Shown here one piece after another: positions 8,407 to 17,064 of a stretch of 64,000 nucleotides of DNA. Within the stretch, counting starts at the first letter, position 1; each line of letters starts with the position of its first letter. Origin of the DNA: JBKECF01 sp047974375 (GTDB taxonomy: Bacteria > Bacillota > Clostridia > Lachnospirales > CAMZNU01); contig JBKECF010000052.1 of assembly GCA_047974375.1 (NCBI GenBank), positions 1 through 64,000 on the forward strand, given 5' to 3'. Under the pieces are notes generated by a model. That model was not told the DNA's origin. It saw only the letters and a list, made by a program, of their open reading frames with translations, and did not search any database. The translations under genes and the position numbers were made by a program.

Positions 8407-8862
8407 ATGGCTGCAGGATATTTTAAAAAATTAGGTGCTTTTATAATAGGCGAAGACTTTGTTGATGGTAAAGGTGATATAATAGATGGAAAGGAAGAAA
8501 ATGGCGATACAGGAAGAGCATCTGAAGTTGAGGAAGGCGAAGGAAAAGTGATACATATGTCTACGGATGGCTCAAAAAAACAAGGTGTTATGTTACTAGA
8601 GCCTAGTAATATGGCGGAAGCTATAAAAGCTGCTACAGCTTTAAAAGCTAACGATGTTTGTGTTATTAGTTTAATAAATACTGGTACTTCTGCAGAGTCT
8701 CAAAGTATAACAGACTTTTTAACGGGTGTGGTCTGTGCTTTAAGTGGTAAAATTACTCAACTTTCTGAAGATATGGTTATGATATCACCAGCGACAGTTT
8801 CTGTTACGGGAGCCTTTGATGAGTATCAAGAGAAGAGTAAAAAGTCTGGTTTATTTAGATAG
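8407..8862 (+). CDS. sepF: Cell division protein SepF
   Basis: At 151 residues it has the SepF layout: an N-terminal membrane-targeting amphipathic stretch (AAGYFKKLGAFIIG), an acidic linker (about 20-55), and the C-terminal core with LLEPSNMAEAIKAATALKAN and DVCVISLINTG. SepF bundles FtsZ filaments and tethers them to the membrane at midcell. The position after yggS and before yggT supports the call. GGGAGGA lies just before ATG. Confidence 0.93.
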   Translation: MAAGYFKKLGAFIIGEDFVDGKGDIIDGKEENGDTGRASEVEEGEGKVIHMSTDGSKKQGVMLLEPSNMAEAIKAATALKANDVCVISLINTGTSAESQSITDFLTGVVCALSGKITQLSEDMVMISPATVSVTGAFDEYQEKSKKSGLFR

Positions 8863-8897
8863 GTGCTTATTTATCTGTAAGTTATCTATATTTGAAG

Positions 8898-8918
8898 TGA
8901 AGGTAAGCCTTCATTTTT
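8898..8918 (+). terminator. Weak hairpin between sepF and yggT
   Basis: TGAAGG-TAAG-CCTTCA followed by TTTTT forms a six-base stem with a short U tract. It may reduce read-through from sepF rather than end transcription fully. Confidence 0.35.
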
Positions 8919-8976
8919 GGATGATCACTGGCTTTTTTTGAGTGTAAGCCTAAGTTAATAAAGATTTGAGGGTTTT

Positions 8977-9267
8977 ATGAATGAAATAATCATAATAGTA
9001 ATAAAAGCAATAAGTATATTTGTGAGGATTTTTAACATAGCAATTTTAGCAAGGTGCATAATATCTTGGTTCCCTATTTCTAGAGATAACCCATTATGCA
9101 ATATTCTTTATGCATTTACAGAGCCTATTATGGGGCCTATAAGGGATATTATAAACAAATCTCCTATAGGTAATTCTATGCTTGATTTTTCGCCTATTTT
9201 CGCTATTATTATTGTGCAGTTGTTGGGGAATATGGTAATACGACTTTTATTCACAATTGTGATGTAG
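8977..9267 (+). CDS. YggT (YlmG) family membrane protein
   Basis: The 96-residue protein has two membrane helices (about 4-27 and 68-92). Between them is the family motif AILARCIISWFPISRDNPLC followed by the FTEPIMGPIRDII loop, matching the YggT pattern of R-x(2)-SW..P and the EP..P.R motif. YggT/YlmG proteins sit beside sepF in many Gram-positives and are linked to envelope or division functions that are not well defined. GAGGG precedes the ATG. Confidence 0.9.
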   Translation: MNEIIIIVIKAISIFVRIFNIAILARCIISWFPISRDNPLCNILYAFTEPIMGPIRDIINKSPIGNSMLDFSPIFAIIIVQLLGNMVIRLLFTIVM

Positions 9268-9320
9268 TACGTTATTTTATAGTGTAGTTTGATTTTTTGG
9301 AATATTAGTAATACAAATTT

Positions 9321-9344
9321 ACCGTTTATAACGGTATTTTTTTT
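9321..9344 (+). terminator. Intrinsic terminator after the sepF cluster
   Basis: ACCGTT-TAT-AACGGT followed by A and eight T. The stem is short but compact and the U tract is strong. Confidence 0.75.
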
Positions 9345-9361
9345 GGATTTATGGAGGAAAT

Positions 9362-10318
9362 ATGGTCGAAATAGTGAAAAGTATAGTTAGGGAAATTAAT
9401 AAAGCTAACAAAATTGTGCTATCGGCACACACTAGTCCAGATGGTGACGCAATAGGCTCAAGTACAGCTCTATATGTTGCAGTTAAAAATTTAGGAAAAG
9501 AAGCTTATTTGCTTATGGAAAAACCAGCAGAAAAGTATAATATGTTGCCTTTTAACAGTGAGATAAATACAGAAACACAAAATATAGAGGATGTTGATTT
9601 ATTTATTGTTTTAGATTGTGGTAATATTAAAAGAATGGAAGATCGAAGCCAAAAGTTGTTTTTAAAAGCTAAAAAAAGTATAAATATTGACCATCATATA
9701 TCTAATGCCATGTTTGGGGATATTAACTTAGTAGATGTTAATAGTTCATCAACAAGTGAGCTAACTTATCTTATTATAGATGAAATGGAAAAGGAAAATA
9801 TAGACATTGCTAAATTAATATATAGTGGTATTGTATTCGACACGGGTGGCTTTAAATTCGATAAAACATCAAGTAGAACACATGAAATAGCTGCAAAAAT
9901 ACATCAATACGATTTTGATCATACTTTATTTTATCACCAAATGTGTGGGAACATGTCTTTAAAACAGTTTAATATGCTGCAAGTTGTTTTAGCTAAATGT
10001 AAAATAGATCCAGAAAAGAAAATTGCATATGTTTTAATAACTTTAGATGATTTTGAGCGAACAAACTCAACAAAGGACGATTTTGATGGAGTTGCTAATA
10101 CATTTTTAAATATAAAAGAAGTGGATATTAGTCTATTTTTATATGAGGCTAAGGAAAAGCTAACGAAATGTAGTATTAGATCCAAAGGACCAAATGTTAA
10201 TCAAGTAGCAAAATGTTTTAATGGTGGTGGGCATTTACTTGCCTCGGGCTGCGTTATTGAAGAAGATGGACTTGTTGCTTTAAACATGCTTTTAAATAAA
10301 ATAAATGAGATGATTTAG
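9362..10318 (+). CDS. nrnA: DHH/DHHA1 phosphoesterase, NrnA-type oligoribonuclease/pAp phosphatase
   Basis: The 318-residue protein carries the DHH-family metal motifs: SPDGDAIGSS near 23-32, FIVLDCGN near 80-87 and the DHH triad in INIDHHISNAMFG near 117. The C-terminal DHHA1 domain ends in CFNGGGHLLASGC. NrnA degrades short RNAs and dephosphorylates 3'-phosphoadenosine 5'-phosphate. It directly precedes truB and ribF, which is the standard clostridial order. The start follows GGAGG. Confidence 0.92.
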   Translation: MVEIVKSIVREINKANKIVLSAHTSPDGDAIGSSTALYVAVKNLGKEAYLLMEKPAEKYNMLPFNSEINTETQNIEDVDLFIVLDCGNIKRMEDRSQKLFLKAKKSINIDHHISNAMFGDINLVDVNSSSTSELTYLIIDEMEKENIDIAKLIYSGIVFDTGGFKFDKTSSRTHEIAAKIHQYDFDHTLFYHQMCGNMSLKQFNMLQVVLAKCKIDPEKKIAYVLITLDDFERTNSTKDDFDGVANTFLNIKEVDISLFLYEAKEKLTKCSIRSKGPNVNQVAKCFNGGGHLLASGCVIEEDGLVALNMLLNKINEMI

Positions 10319-11215
10319 ATGAATGGATTTGTAAATATAAACAAGGAAAAAGATTGGACTTCCAATGATGTAGTTGGAAAAGTAAAGTCTATTTTAAGGC
10401 ATAATGGTATAAAAGAAAAAGTTGGTCATACTGGAACGCTGGACCCGAATGCAACAGGTGTATTGCCTATTTGCATTGGCACGGCTACTAAACTAAGCGA
10501 TGCTATATTAAATAGAGAGAAAGAGTATTTTTGTGAAATTATATTTGGTATACAAACAAATACAGATGACATTACAGGTGCAGTTGTTAGAAAAATGGAT
10601 GTACCTCCAATAAATCTTTTGAAAAATGCTATAGAAAATTTTGTAGGTATATATGACCAAGTTCCGCCTAAGTATTCAGCTATAAAAATAAATGGTAGAA
10701 AAATGTATGAGTATGCTCGCAAAGGTGAAAATATAGAAATTTTACCAAGGAAAGTTAATATCATGAAAATAAGCGAGATACAAAATATAGATAAAAATAA
10801 GTTCACTTTTCTTGTAAAGTGCTCAAAAGGTACATATATCAGAGCATTGTGTAGGGATATAGGTGAAGGTATAGGGACGTGTGCCACAATGGGTGATCTG
10901 AAAAGAGTGGAAACAAGTGGCTTTAATTTAGAAAATGCAATAAGTATTAAGGAGTTTGAAAAAGAAATAGAAGACAGGAATTTTACAAATATATTAAGTG
11001 TAGATAGAATATTTACATATAAAAAATTAAGTGTAAAAAAAGAAGGAAATAAATATCTTTATAATGGAAATAAGATAAATAAGTATTTTATTGTAGAAAA
11101 AGATATAAATCCGGAAGAAAAATACTTTTTGTACGATGAGAGTCAGGTTCTTGTTGGTATATATACTTTAAATGAAGAATTTTTTAAGCCTGACTATTTT
11201 CTTTTTAAAAAGTAA
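10319..11215 (+). CDS. truB: tRNA pseudouridine(55) synthase
   Basis: The 298-residue enzyme makes pseudouridine 55 in the T-loop of tRNAs. The catalytic motif GHTGTLDPNATGVLP spans 36-50 with the nucleophile Asp42. The RNA-binding KYSAIKINGRKMYEYAR segment and the KCSKGTYIRALCRDIG motif follow. The start codon directly abuts the nrnA stop with little ribosome site of its own, so translation is likely coupled. Length is normal for the family including a short C-terminal domain. Confidence 0.96.
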   Translation: MNGFVNINKEKDWTSNDVVGKVKSILRHNGIKEKVGHTGTLDPNATGVLPICIGTATKLSDAILNREKEYFCEIIFGIQTNTDDITGAVVRKMDVPPINLLKNAIENFVGIYDQVPPKYSAIKINGRKMYEYARKGENIEILPRKVNIMKISEIQNIDKNKFTFLVKCSKGTYIRALCRDIGEGIGTCATMGDLKRVETSGFNLENAISIKEFEKEIEDRNFTNILSVDRIFTYKKLSVKKEGNKYLYNGNKINKYFIVEKDINPEEKYFLYDESQVLVGIYTLNEEFFKPDYFLFKK

Positions 11216-11235
11216 GAACTGGGGTTATTGGTATA

Positions 11236-12135
11236 ATGAAATATATATATAATAAAAATTTTACTATAAATGAGAAAGCTGTTGTTTGTATCGGTGCTTT
11301 TGACGGAATTCATTTAGGGCATAAAAAAATAATTGATATAGCGAGAACTTTCGAAAATAAAAAAATCGTAATTCTCTCCTTTAATCCGAATCCGAATTTT
11401 TTGTTACAAGGAGATGATTTTAAAACAATTCTATCCTATAGAGAAAGACAAATACTTTTGGAACAACTTGAAATCGATTTTGCTGTGGACTTTCCCTATG
11501 ACGAGGAAACCAGAAACACTAATGCTATTGATTTTTTAAATCAAGTTTTATTAAAAAACATTAATTCAGATATTATAATATGTGGAAAAGATTTTAAGTT
11601 TGGTAATGGTGGAGAGGGAACAACTGAAACAATAGAAAAATTTTGTAGTGAGTATAATAAAAAGTTTATATCTGTCGACTTACTAAAGTTTAATGATGAA
11701 AAATTAAGTAGTAGAAATTTAAGAACGATGTTGAAGAATAGCAACATAGAAGATATTAATATTTATTTAGCTAAACCTTATTTTATTACGGGTATAGTTA
11801 TTCATGGCAAGGAGTTGGGACGTACTATAAATACACCAACTATAAATATTTTGCCAAACAAAAATAAGCTTTTACCTAAAAATGGTGTGTATAAAAGCTA
11901 TGTTTTCATTGATAATAAAAAGTATATATCAATAAGTAATGTGGGATATAACCCAACAGTAAAAAGTGAATTTATTATTTTTGAAACCCATATAGTAGGT
12001 TATTTAGGTGATTTATATGGACAGGAAGTAACCGTCTATTTAGAAAAATTTTTAAGACCAGAAATAAAGTTTAATAATTTAAATGAACTCAAAGTTCAAT
12101 TGGAGAAAGACAAAAAAATGGCAATGGAGATTTAA
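11236..12135 (+). CDS. ribF: Bifunctional riboflavin kinase / FAD synthetase
   Basis: The 299-residue protein has the N-terminal adenylyltransferase motif CIGAFDGIHLGHKKI (18-32, HxGH at 26-29) and the SSRNLRTML segment. It ends in the flavokinase domain with GIVIHGKELGRTINTPTINI near 185-205. It converts riboflavin to FMN and FAD in the cytoplasm. It follows truB by 20 bases and precedes dacF by two, so the genes nrnA-truB-ribF-dacF look like one transcript. Confidence 0.95.
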   Translation: MKYIYNKNFTINEKAVVCIGAFDGIHLGHKKIIDIARTFENKKIVILSFNPNPNFLLQGDDFKTILSYRERQILLEQLEIDFAVDFPYDEETRNTNAIDFLNQVLLKNINSDIIICGKDFKFGNGGEGTTETIEKFCSEYNKKFISVDLLKFNDEKLSSRNLRTMLKNSNIEDINIYLAKPYFITGIVIHGKELGRTINTPTINILPNKNKLLPKNGVYKSYVFIDNKKYISISNVGYNPTVKSEFIIFETHIVGYLGDLYGQEVTVYLEKFLRPEIKFNNLNELKVQLEKDKKMAMEI

Positions 12136-12137
12136 AT

Positions 12138-13565
12138 ATGAAAATTAAAAAACTAATATTTATAATTTTAATATTATCATTTAATACATTTGTGTTTGCT
12201 GATAATGAAATAAATGCAACTGACGAAAATACAGAAGTTATAGAAAATATGGATGTATATGAGAATGGCATAGTTGTACCAGAAATTGTTGCCGAGTCGG
12301 CGGTATTAATTAATCAAGACACAGGTAAGGTTTTATACTCAAAGAATCCAGATAAAAGAATGTATCCAGCCAGTTTAACAAAAGTACTTACTTTACTTAT
12401 AGCTACAGAATATATTCAGCCGGACGAGCTAGTTGTTGTAGGAAATGAAATTAACTATATCCCTTGGGATTCATCAAAGGCAGGTCATGTTTCTGGGGAA
12501 GTATTAACAGGTATGAATATTTTTAGAGGGTTGGTATTACCGTCAGGAAATGAAACGGCAAATGTAGTGGCTTTATATGTTGCCAAAAAAGAAACAGGAA
12601 ACGAAAGTATAAGTTATGAAGACGCAGAGAAAATATTTGCAACAATTATGAATGAAAAGGCTAAAGAGTTAGGTGCTAAAAATAGCAATTTTGTGACGCC
12701 TCATGGACATCATGATGACGAACATTATACTACAGCTTCAGATATGATGTTAATAGTTCGTGAAGCTATGAAAAATAACATTATTCGTGAAGTTGTATCA
12801 GAAACGGAATATATTGGTAATGGTGCAGGTAGTTTTGCTACAGATGAAATGCATACACAAGAGTATAATTGGCAAACTCACAATAAGCTTCTTCTTAGCG
12901 CAGATTATTATTATCCATATGCAACTGGTATAAAAACAGGTTATACTAGTTTGGCAGGCTCTTGTCTTGCTGCTTCAGCAACAAAAGATGATGAAAATTT
13001 ACTTGCGGTGGTATTAAATTCCCCTGATCCAGATAGATGGATCGATAGTAAAAATTTATTTGACTTTGGTTTTGATAATTATGGTTTTTATGAAATACAA
13101 AAAGATGGAGTAATAGTATCAGAAAGTCTAATTGACAATCCTCCTTTGGGAGAAGATGAAATTTTGGAAGTAGTGACAAAAGGTAGTAAGAGTTTATATT
13201 TAAACGAAACTGAAATAGAAAAAATTCTTAAAAAAGTTGAAATAGATGAAGAGGTTATATCTAAAAATTTATCCGAACTAGATGAAAAACAATTAAAAAC
13301 ACCTATTAAAAATGGACAAAAATTGGGAGAAATAAACTATTATATTGATGACAAAGTAATATTTACAGATTCTGTAATATCTACTAGAGATGTGGTTAAA
13401 AGAAACATAGGGACAGATTTAAGTTATTACTTTGATTTAATTAAAAATTATGTATTATCTTGGAAAATGATACCGACAACAGCAATAGTAATTGCATTAG
13501 TAGTTTTATTGTTAAGGCGTAGGAATAAAAGAATTAAAAATAAATATAATATGAAATTAATATAA
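12138..13565 (+). CDS. D-alanyl-D-alanine carboxypeptidase (DacF-like)
   Basis: The 475-residue precursor has a signal peptide ending near FVFADN (about residue 21), the serine peptidase S11 motifs SLTK (79-82), SGN (136-138) and KTG (266-268), a C-terminal PBP5-like beta domain and a final membrane helix (about 440-462) followed by a basic tail. It trims the terminal D-Ala from peptidoglycan stem peptides outside the cell. Whether it serves growth or sporulation cannot be told from the window. The start lies two bases after ribF. Confidence 0.9.
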   Translation: MKIKKLIFIILILSFNTFVFADNEINATDENTEVIENMDVYENGIVVPEIVAESAVLINQDTGKVLYSKNPDKRMYPASLTKVLTLLIATEYIQPDELVVVGNEINYIPWDSSKAGHVSGEVLTGMNIFRGLVLPSGNETANVVALYVAKKETGNESISYEDAEKIFATIMNEKAKELGAKNSNFVTPHGHHDDEHYTTASDMMLIVREAMKNNIIREVVSETEYIGNGAGSFATDEMHTQEYNWQTHNKLLLSADYYYPYATGIKTGYTSLAGSCLAASATKDDENLLAVVLNSPDPDRWIDSKNLFDFGFDNYGFYEIQKDGVIVSESLIDNPPLGEDEILEVVTKGSKSLYLNETEIEKILKKVEIDEEVISKNLSELDEKQLKTPIKNGQKLGEINYYIDDKVIFTDSVISTRDVVKRNIGTDLSYYFDLIKNYVLSWKMIPTTAIVIALVVLLLRRRNKRIKNKYNMKLI

Positions 13566-13568
13566 AAT

Positions 13569-13615
13569 AAAGGCTGTGAGAAATTTCGAAACTGATTTCT
13601 TGCAGCCTTCATTTT
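13569..13615 (+). terminator. Intrinsic terminator after dacF
   Basis: AAGGCTGTGAGAAAT pairs, with two mismatches, with ATTTCTTGCAGCCTT, followed by CATTTTAT. The rest of the gap up to the promoter at 13724 shows nothing else. Confidence 0.65.
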
Positions 13616-13723
13616 ATATTAAATATTTTTTCTGTGTATATAAGATAAATACAAAATGCACAATTTGATTTTTAAAAAGTTAATTTGTATAAAAATAAAC
13701 GTTTATATTATTTAATTTTACTA

Positions 13724-13751
13724 TTGACCCGAAATATATATGTTATATACT
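13724..13751 (+). promoter_or_regulatory. Promoter of the tryptophanase gene
   Basis: TTGACC (13724-13729), 16 bases, then TATACT (13746-13751), preceded by TGTTA. A leader of about 125 bases follows before the tnaA start. The leader contains no TGG codon, so an Escherichia-type TnaC leader peptide with Trp is not present on this strand. Confidence 0.6.
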
Positions 13752-13882
13752 GATAATGTAGTAATTAACTAGGCAAGTGATGTTAAATTATTGCGAAGCT
13801 TAAATAGATAACTAAAACCAGAAGCATCTTCCTATATTTTCGTCTAATATTAACATACCATTTTAACTTTAGGAGGAAACAA

Positions 13883-15274
13883 ATGTCAGTGAAATATGTA
13901 GCAGAACCATTTAGAATTAAGTCGGTAGAACCAATTAAAATTCTTACAAGAGAAGAAAGAGAAAAAAGGATAAAAGAAGCAAACTATAATGTCTTTTATT
14001 TAAAGTCCGAGGATTGTTATATCGATTTATTAACAGATTCTGGAACAAATGCAATGAGTATTAACCAGTGGGCAGGTATAATGAACGGTGATGAAGCTTA
14101 TGCAGGAGCTTCTTCCTATTTTAAATTGATGGATGCAGGTAAAGATATTTACGGATATGATTTTATTCAACCAGTTCATCAAGGTCGTGCAGCTGAAAAG
14201 GTTTTATTTCCAATTTTACTATGTGAAGGTAAAGTGGGTATTTCAAATATGTTCTTTGATACAACAAGAGCGCATGTTGAAATAGCTGGAGCACGTGCAA
14301 TAGACTGTGTTGTTGAGATAGCTAAAAAACCTTCAGTACGTGAAAAGTTTAAAGGTAATATGGATACTAAAAAGCTAGAAGAGCTTATTTTGGAATATGG
14401 ACCAGAAAAAGTAGGTATAATAGTTATAACTATTACAAACAACTCTGCTGGTGGTCAGCCTGTTTCTATGGCAAATATTAGAGAAGTTGGCGAAATATGT
14501 AAAAAATATAATATCCATTACAATATAGACGCTGCTAGATATGCCGAGAATGCATATTTTATTAAAAGAGATGAAGAAGGATATCAAGATAAAAGTATAA
14601 AAGAAATAATTAGAGAAATGTTTAGTTATGCCGATACTTTTACAATGTCAGCTAAAAAAGATACAATTGTAAATATGGGTGGTTTAATAGGTGTTAAGGA
14701 TAGCTCATCACCATTGATTTTAAAAATAAAAGCAAGCTGTATAAGCTATGAGGGTTTTTTTACTTATGGTGGTTTAGCTGGACGTGATTTAGAGGCATTA
14801 GCTATAGGTCTTTACGAGGGTATTGAAGAAGAATACCTAGAATATAGAATAGGACAAATGGAATATATTGCAGGCAGGCTTGACGAAGCGGGAATTAAAT
14901 ATCAATCTCCTGTTGGTGGACATGGTGTGTTTATAGATGCTAAGGATATGTTACCAGATATACCCTATTATGAATTTCCAGCACAAGCTTTGGTTATTGA
15001 GTTATACAAAGAAGCTGGCATAAGATGTTGTGATATTGGTTCTTATATGTTAGGTAATGACCCAGATACAAAAGAACAGTTGCAAGCAGACTTTGAGTTT
15101 ACAAGACTTGCAATTCCAAGACGTGTTTATACACAAGCGCATCTAGATGTAATTGTAGATGCTTTAATTGAAATTAAAAAGCGTGCACATACAATTAAAA
15201 AAGGATATAAAATTACATGGGAGCCTCCTATTTTAAGACATTTCCAGGCACACTTAGTACCAATTGAAGATTAA
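13883..15274 (+). CDS. tnaA: Tryptophanase (tryptophan indole-lyase)
   Basis: The 463-residue PLP enzyme splits L-tryptophan into indole, pyruvate and ammonia. Family motifs include IDLLTDSGTNAMS (47-59), GDEAYAGASSY (69-79), HQGRAAE near 99, NNSAGGQPVSMAN (186-198) and MSAKKD with the PLP lysine at about 259. Tyrosine phenol-lyase is the close alternative. Its substrate-selecting Met and Arg (in GVRSMERG) are replaced here by Cys383 and Ile385 (GIRCCDIG), and tryptophanase-like IGSYMLGNDP follows, so I prefer tryptophanase. AGGAGG precedes ATG. An NSS transporter gene follows. Confidence 0.9.
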   Translation: MSVKYVAEPFRIKSVEPIKILTREEREKRIKEANYNVFYLKSEDCYIDLLTDSGTNAMSINQWAGIMNGDEAYAGASSYFKLMDAGKDIYGYDFIQPVHQGRAAEKVLFPILLCEGKVGISNMFFDTTRAHVEIAGARAIDCVVEIAKKPSVREKFKGNMDTKKLEELILEYGPEKVGIIVITITNNSAGGQPVSMANIREVGEICKKYNIHYNIDAARYAENAYFIKRDEEGYQDKSIKEIIREMFSYADTFTMSAKKDTIVNMGGLIGVKDSSSPLILKIKASCISYEGFFTYGGLAGRDLEALAIGLYEGIEEEYLEYRIGQMEYIAGRLDEAGIKYQSPVGGHGVFIDAKDMLPDIPYYEFPAQALVIELYKEAGIRCCDIGSYMLGNDPDTKEQLQADFEFTRLAIPRRVYTQAHLDVIVDALIEIKKRAHTIKKGYKITWEPPILRHFQAHLVPIED

Positions 15275-15318
15275 ACTACATCAAATTTTTTAGCATATTT
15301 AAAACTAAAAATAGCTAG

Positions 15319-15360
15319 CTCCAGTATAAATATTAAAAATAGATTTATACTGGAGTTTTT
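15319..15360 (+). terminator. Intrinsic terminator after tnaA
   Basis: CTCCAGTATAAAT (15319-15331) pairs perfectly with ATTTATACTGGAG (15343-15355), followed by TTTTT. It separates tnaA from the NSS gene, possibly with partial read-through. Confidence 0.85.
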
Positions 15361-15377
15361 GCATTAAGGGGGAATTT

Positions 15378-16886
15378 ATGAGAGATACATGGAACAGCAG
15401 GTCAGGTTTTTTATTAGCTGCTATAGGTGCGGCTATTGGCTTAGGGAATTTATGGAGATTTCCGTTTCAAGCCTACAAAAATGGTGGAGGAGCGTTTTTT
15501 CTACCATATTTTGTTGCTTTAATTACTTGTGCTATTCCGCTTATGATTATGGAATATACATATGGAAGGATTGTTCGTGGAGGATCAACAAAGGCCTTTT
15601 CGAAATTAAACAAAAAGTTAGAATTAGTTGGTTGGATTCAAGTAATGGTACCCCTTGTGGTAATCATGTTTTATAGTGCAATTATATCTATTTCATTGGT
15701 GTTTATGGTTGGTTGTATTAGTTATGCCTTTGGATTTACGTCTTTTTTAGACATGACAAATCCAGGTCCATTTATGGGTATGGTAACAGGAAGTGCAGAA
15801 AGTGCTTTTGATTTTAAAAGTGGTATAAGTGTTTATATGCTAGTATCAGTTGTAATTGTATGGTTATTCAATGGTACTATTGTAAGTAAGGGTATATCAG
15901 GTGGTATAGAAAAAATATCTAAAGTTTTTACACCAATACTTATGGTATTAATAATCGTATTTATGTTTAGATCTGTTACCTTAGATGGAGCTGTTGTAGG
16001 ACTTAATGCTTTATTTGAGCCGGATTTTTCTAAAATTGCAGATCCGAGGGTTTGGATTTCAGCCTATTCTCAGGTTTTCTTTTCTACAACCCTTGCAGTT
16101 GGTGTTATGATAGCTTATGGATCCTACTTAAATGAAAATGATGACATTGTAAATAATTCATTAATAACAGTTTTATCTAATGCTAGTTTTGACATTATAG
16201 CAGGTATTACAGTATTTTCAACATTAGGATATTTAGTGAGTGCAACGGGAGCAGATTTTGAATCCTTTGGTACTGGCGCTGGGGTCGCATTTATTGCTTT
16301 TCCTATTGCTATTTCTACTACAACAAGTAGTGTGTTCTTACAAGGTATGCTAGGATTTTTATTCTTCCTATGCTTATTTGTTGCAGGTATTTCTTCAAGT
16401 ATATCAATGGTGGAGTCTTTTAATACAGCAGCTCTTGATAAGTTTAAAATTGATAGAAGAAAACTAACAAAAATAGTTTCTGTAATAGGTTTTGCAGGTA
16501 GTGCATTGTTCTCGACTTATGCAGGGTTTAATATTATCCTAGATATAGTTGATCAATATGTAGCAAACTTTATTATTGCAACTTTGGGTTTAGTTGAAGT
16601 TATTGCTATTAGTTATATTTATAAAACTGAAAATTTAAGAGTTGAGGCGAACCGCTGTTCCGACTTTAAAATTGGCGTATGGTGGGATGTGTTGCTAAAA
16701 GTTTTTACGCCGGTATTGCTAGGTATAACAGTGCTTTTAAACTTTATAACAGCTATAGGTGATTTAACTAAACTAGATGGTATGGAATTTTGGGGTAATA
16801 TAGTATTTGGCTTTGGTACAATTACTTTGATGATAGGAGCGGCGGTTATTTTTTATAAAAAGCCGTGGACGGCAGAGGAGGAATAA
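15378..16886 (+). CDS. Sodium-dependent NSS family amino-acid transporter
   Basis: The 502-residue protein has the NSS signature at its start: GFLLAAIGAAIGLGNLWRFPFQAYKNGGGAF, which shapes the Na+ and substrate sites, and about twelve membrane helices. It would import an amino acid with sodium. The neighbouring tryptophanase makes an aromatic substrate plausible, but that is inference. A tiny MetS-like gene follows two bases after the stop, so this belongs to the NSS group that works with a small subunit. Confidence 0.9.
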   Translation: MRDTWNSRSGFLLAAIGAAIGLGNLWRFPFQAYKNGGGAFFLPYFVALITCAIPLMIMEYTYGRIVRGGSTKAFSKLNKKLELVGWIQVMVPLVVIMFYSAIISISLVFMVGCISYAFGFTSFLDMTNPGPFMGMVTGSAESAFDFKSGISVYMLVSVVIVWLFNGTIVSKGISGGIEKISKVFTPILMVLIIVFMFRSVTLDGAVVGLNALFEPDFSKIADPRVWISAYSQVFFSTTLAVGVMIAYGSYLNENDDIVNNSLITVLSNASFDIIAGITVFSTLGYLVSATGADFESFGTGAGVAFIAFPIAISTTTSSVFLQGMLGFLFFLCLFVAGISSSISMVESFNTAALDKFKIDRRKLTKIVSVIGFAGSALFSTYAGFNIILDIVDQYVANFIIATLGLVEVIAISYIYKTENLRVEANRCSDFKIGVWWDVLLKVFTPVLLGITVLLNFITAIGDLTKLDGMEFWGNIVFGFGTITLMIGAAVIFYKKPWTAEEE

Positions 16887-16888
16887 AA

Positions 16889-16984
16889 ATGAGTACATCA
16901 GCGATAGTAATGTTAGTAATTGCAATAGTAACAATTCCAGGTGGATTGGCTGTATGTTTAAGGACGGCATTAAAAAATAAATAA
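16889..16984 (+). CDS. MetS-type NSS transporter small subunit (31 aa)
   Basis: A 31-codon gene with its own strong ribosome site (AGAGGAGGA) starts two bases after the NSS stop. It encodes one membrane helix, beginning MSTSAIVMLVIAIVTIPGG and ending with a basic tail RTALKNK. Size, position and the single helix with a PGG turn fit the MetS family, first described beside the MetP methionine/alanine transporter of Corynebacterium. It is probably needed for activity of the large subunit. It is easily missed because of its length. Confidence 0.8.
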   Translation: MSTSAIVMLVIAIVTIPGGLAVCLRTALKNK

Positions 16985-16989
16985 TTTTT

Positions 16990-17033
16990 AAAAAGACTAT
17001 AAAGTATTATAATATTGCTTTATAGTCTTTTTT
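16990..17033 (+). terminator. Intrinsic terminator after the NSS/MetS genes
   Basis: AAAAAGACTATAAAG (16990-17004) pairs with CTTTATAGTCTTTTT, followed by T. This is a 15-base stem. Confidence 0.85.
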
Positions 17034-17064
17034 GGAATATTTTTATATAATTCGGGAGGAAAAA

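Noticed and set aside
10426..10887. 153-codon open frame on the minus strand
   Set aside because: It lies wholly inside truB on the other strand, with no ribosome site or family motif.
13752..13882. TnaC-like leader peptide before tnaA
   Set aside because: No TGG codon exists in the leader on the coding strand.
13883..15274. Tyrosine phenol-lyase instead of tryptophanase
   Set aside because: The Arg and Met that define tyrosine phenol-lyase are Ile385 and Cys383; the C-terminal motifs are tryptophanase-like.
17032..17064. Upstream TTG start for the threonine-aldolase family protein
   Set aside because: It falls in the terminator of the NSS/MetS unit and before the GGGAGGA ribosome site.
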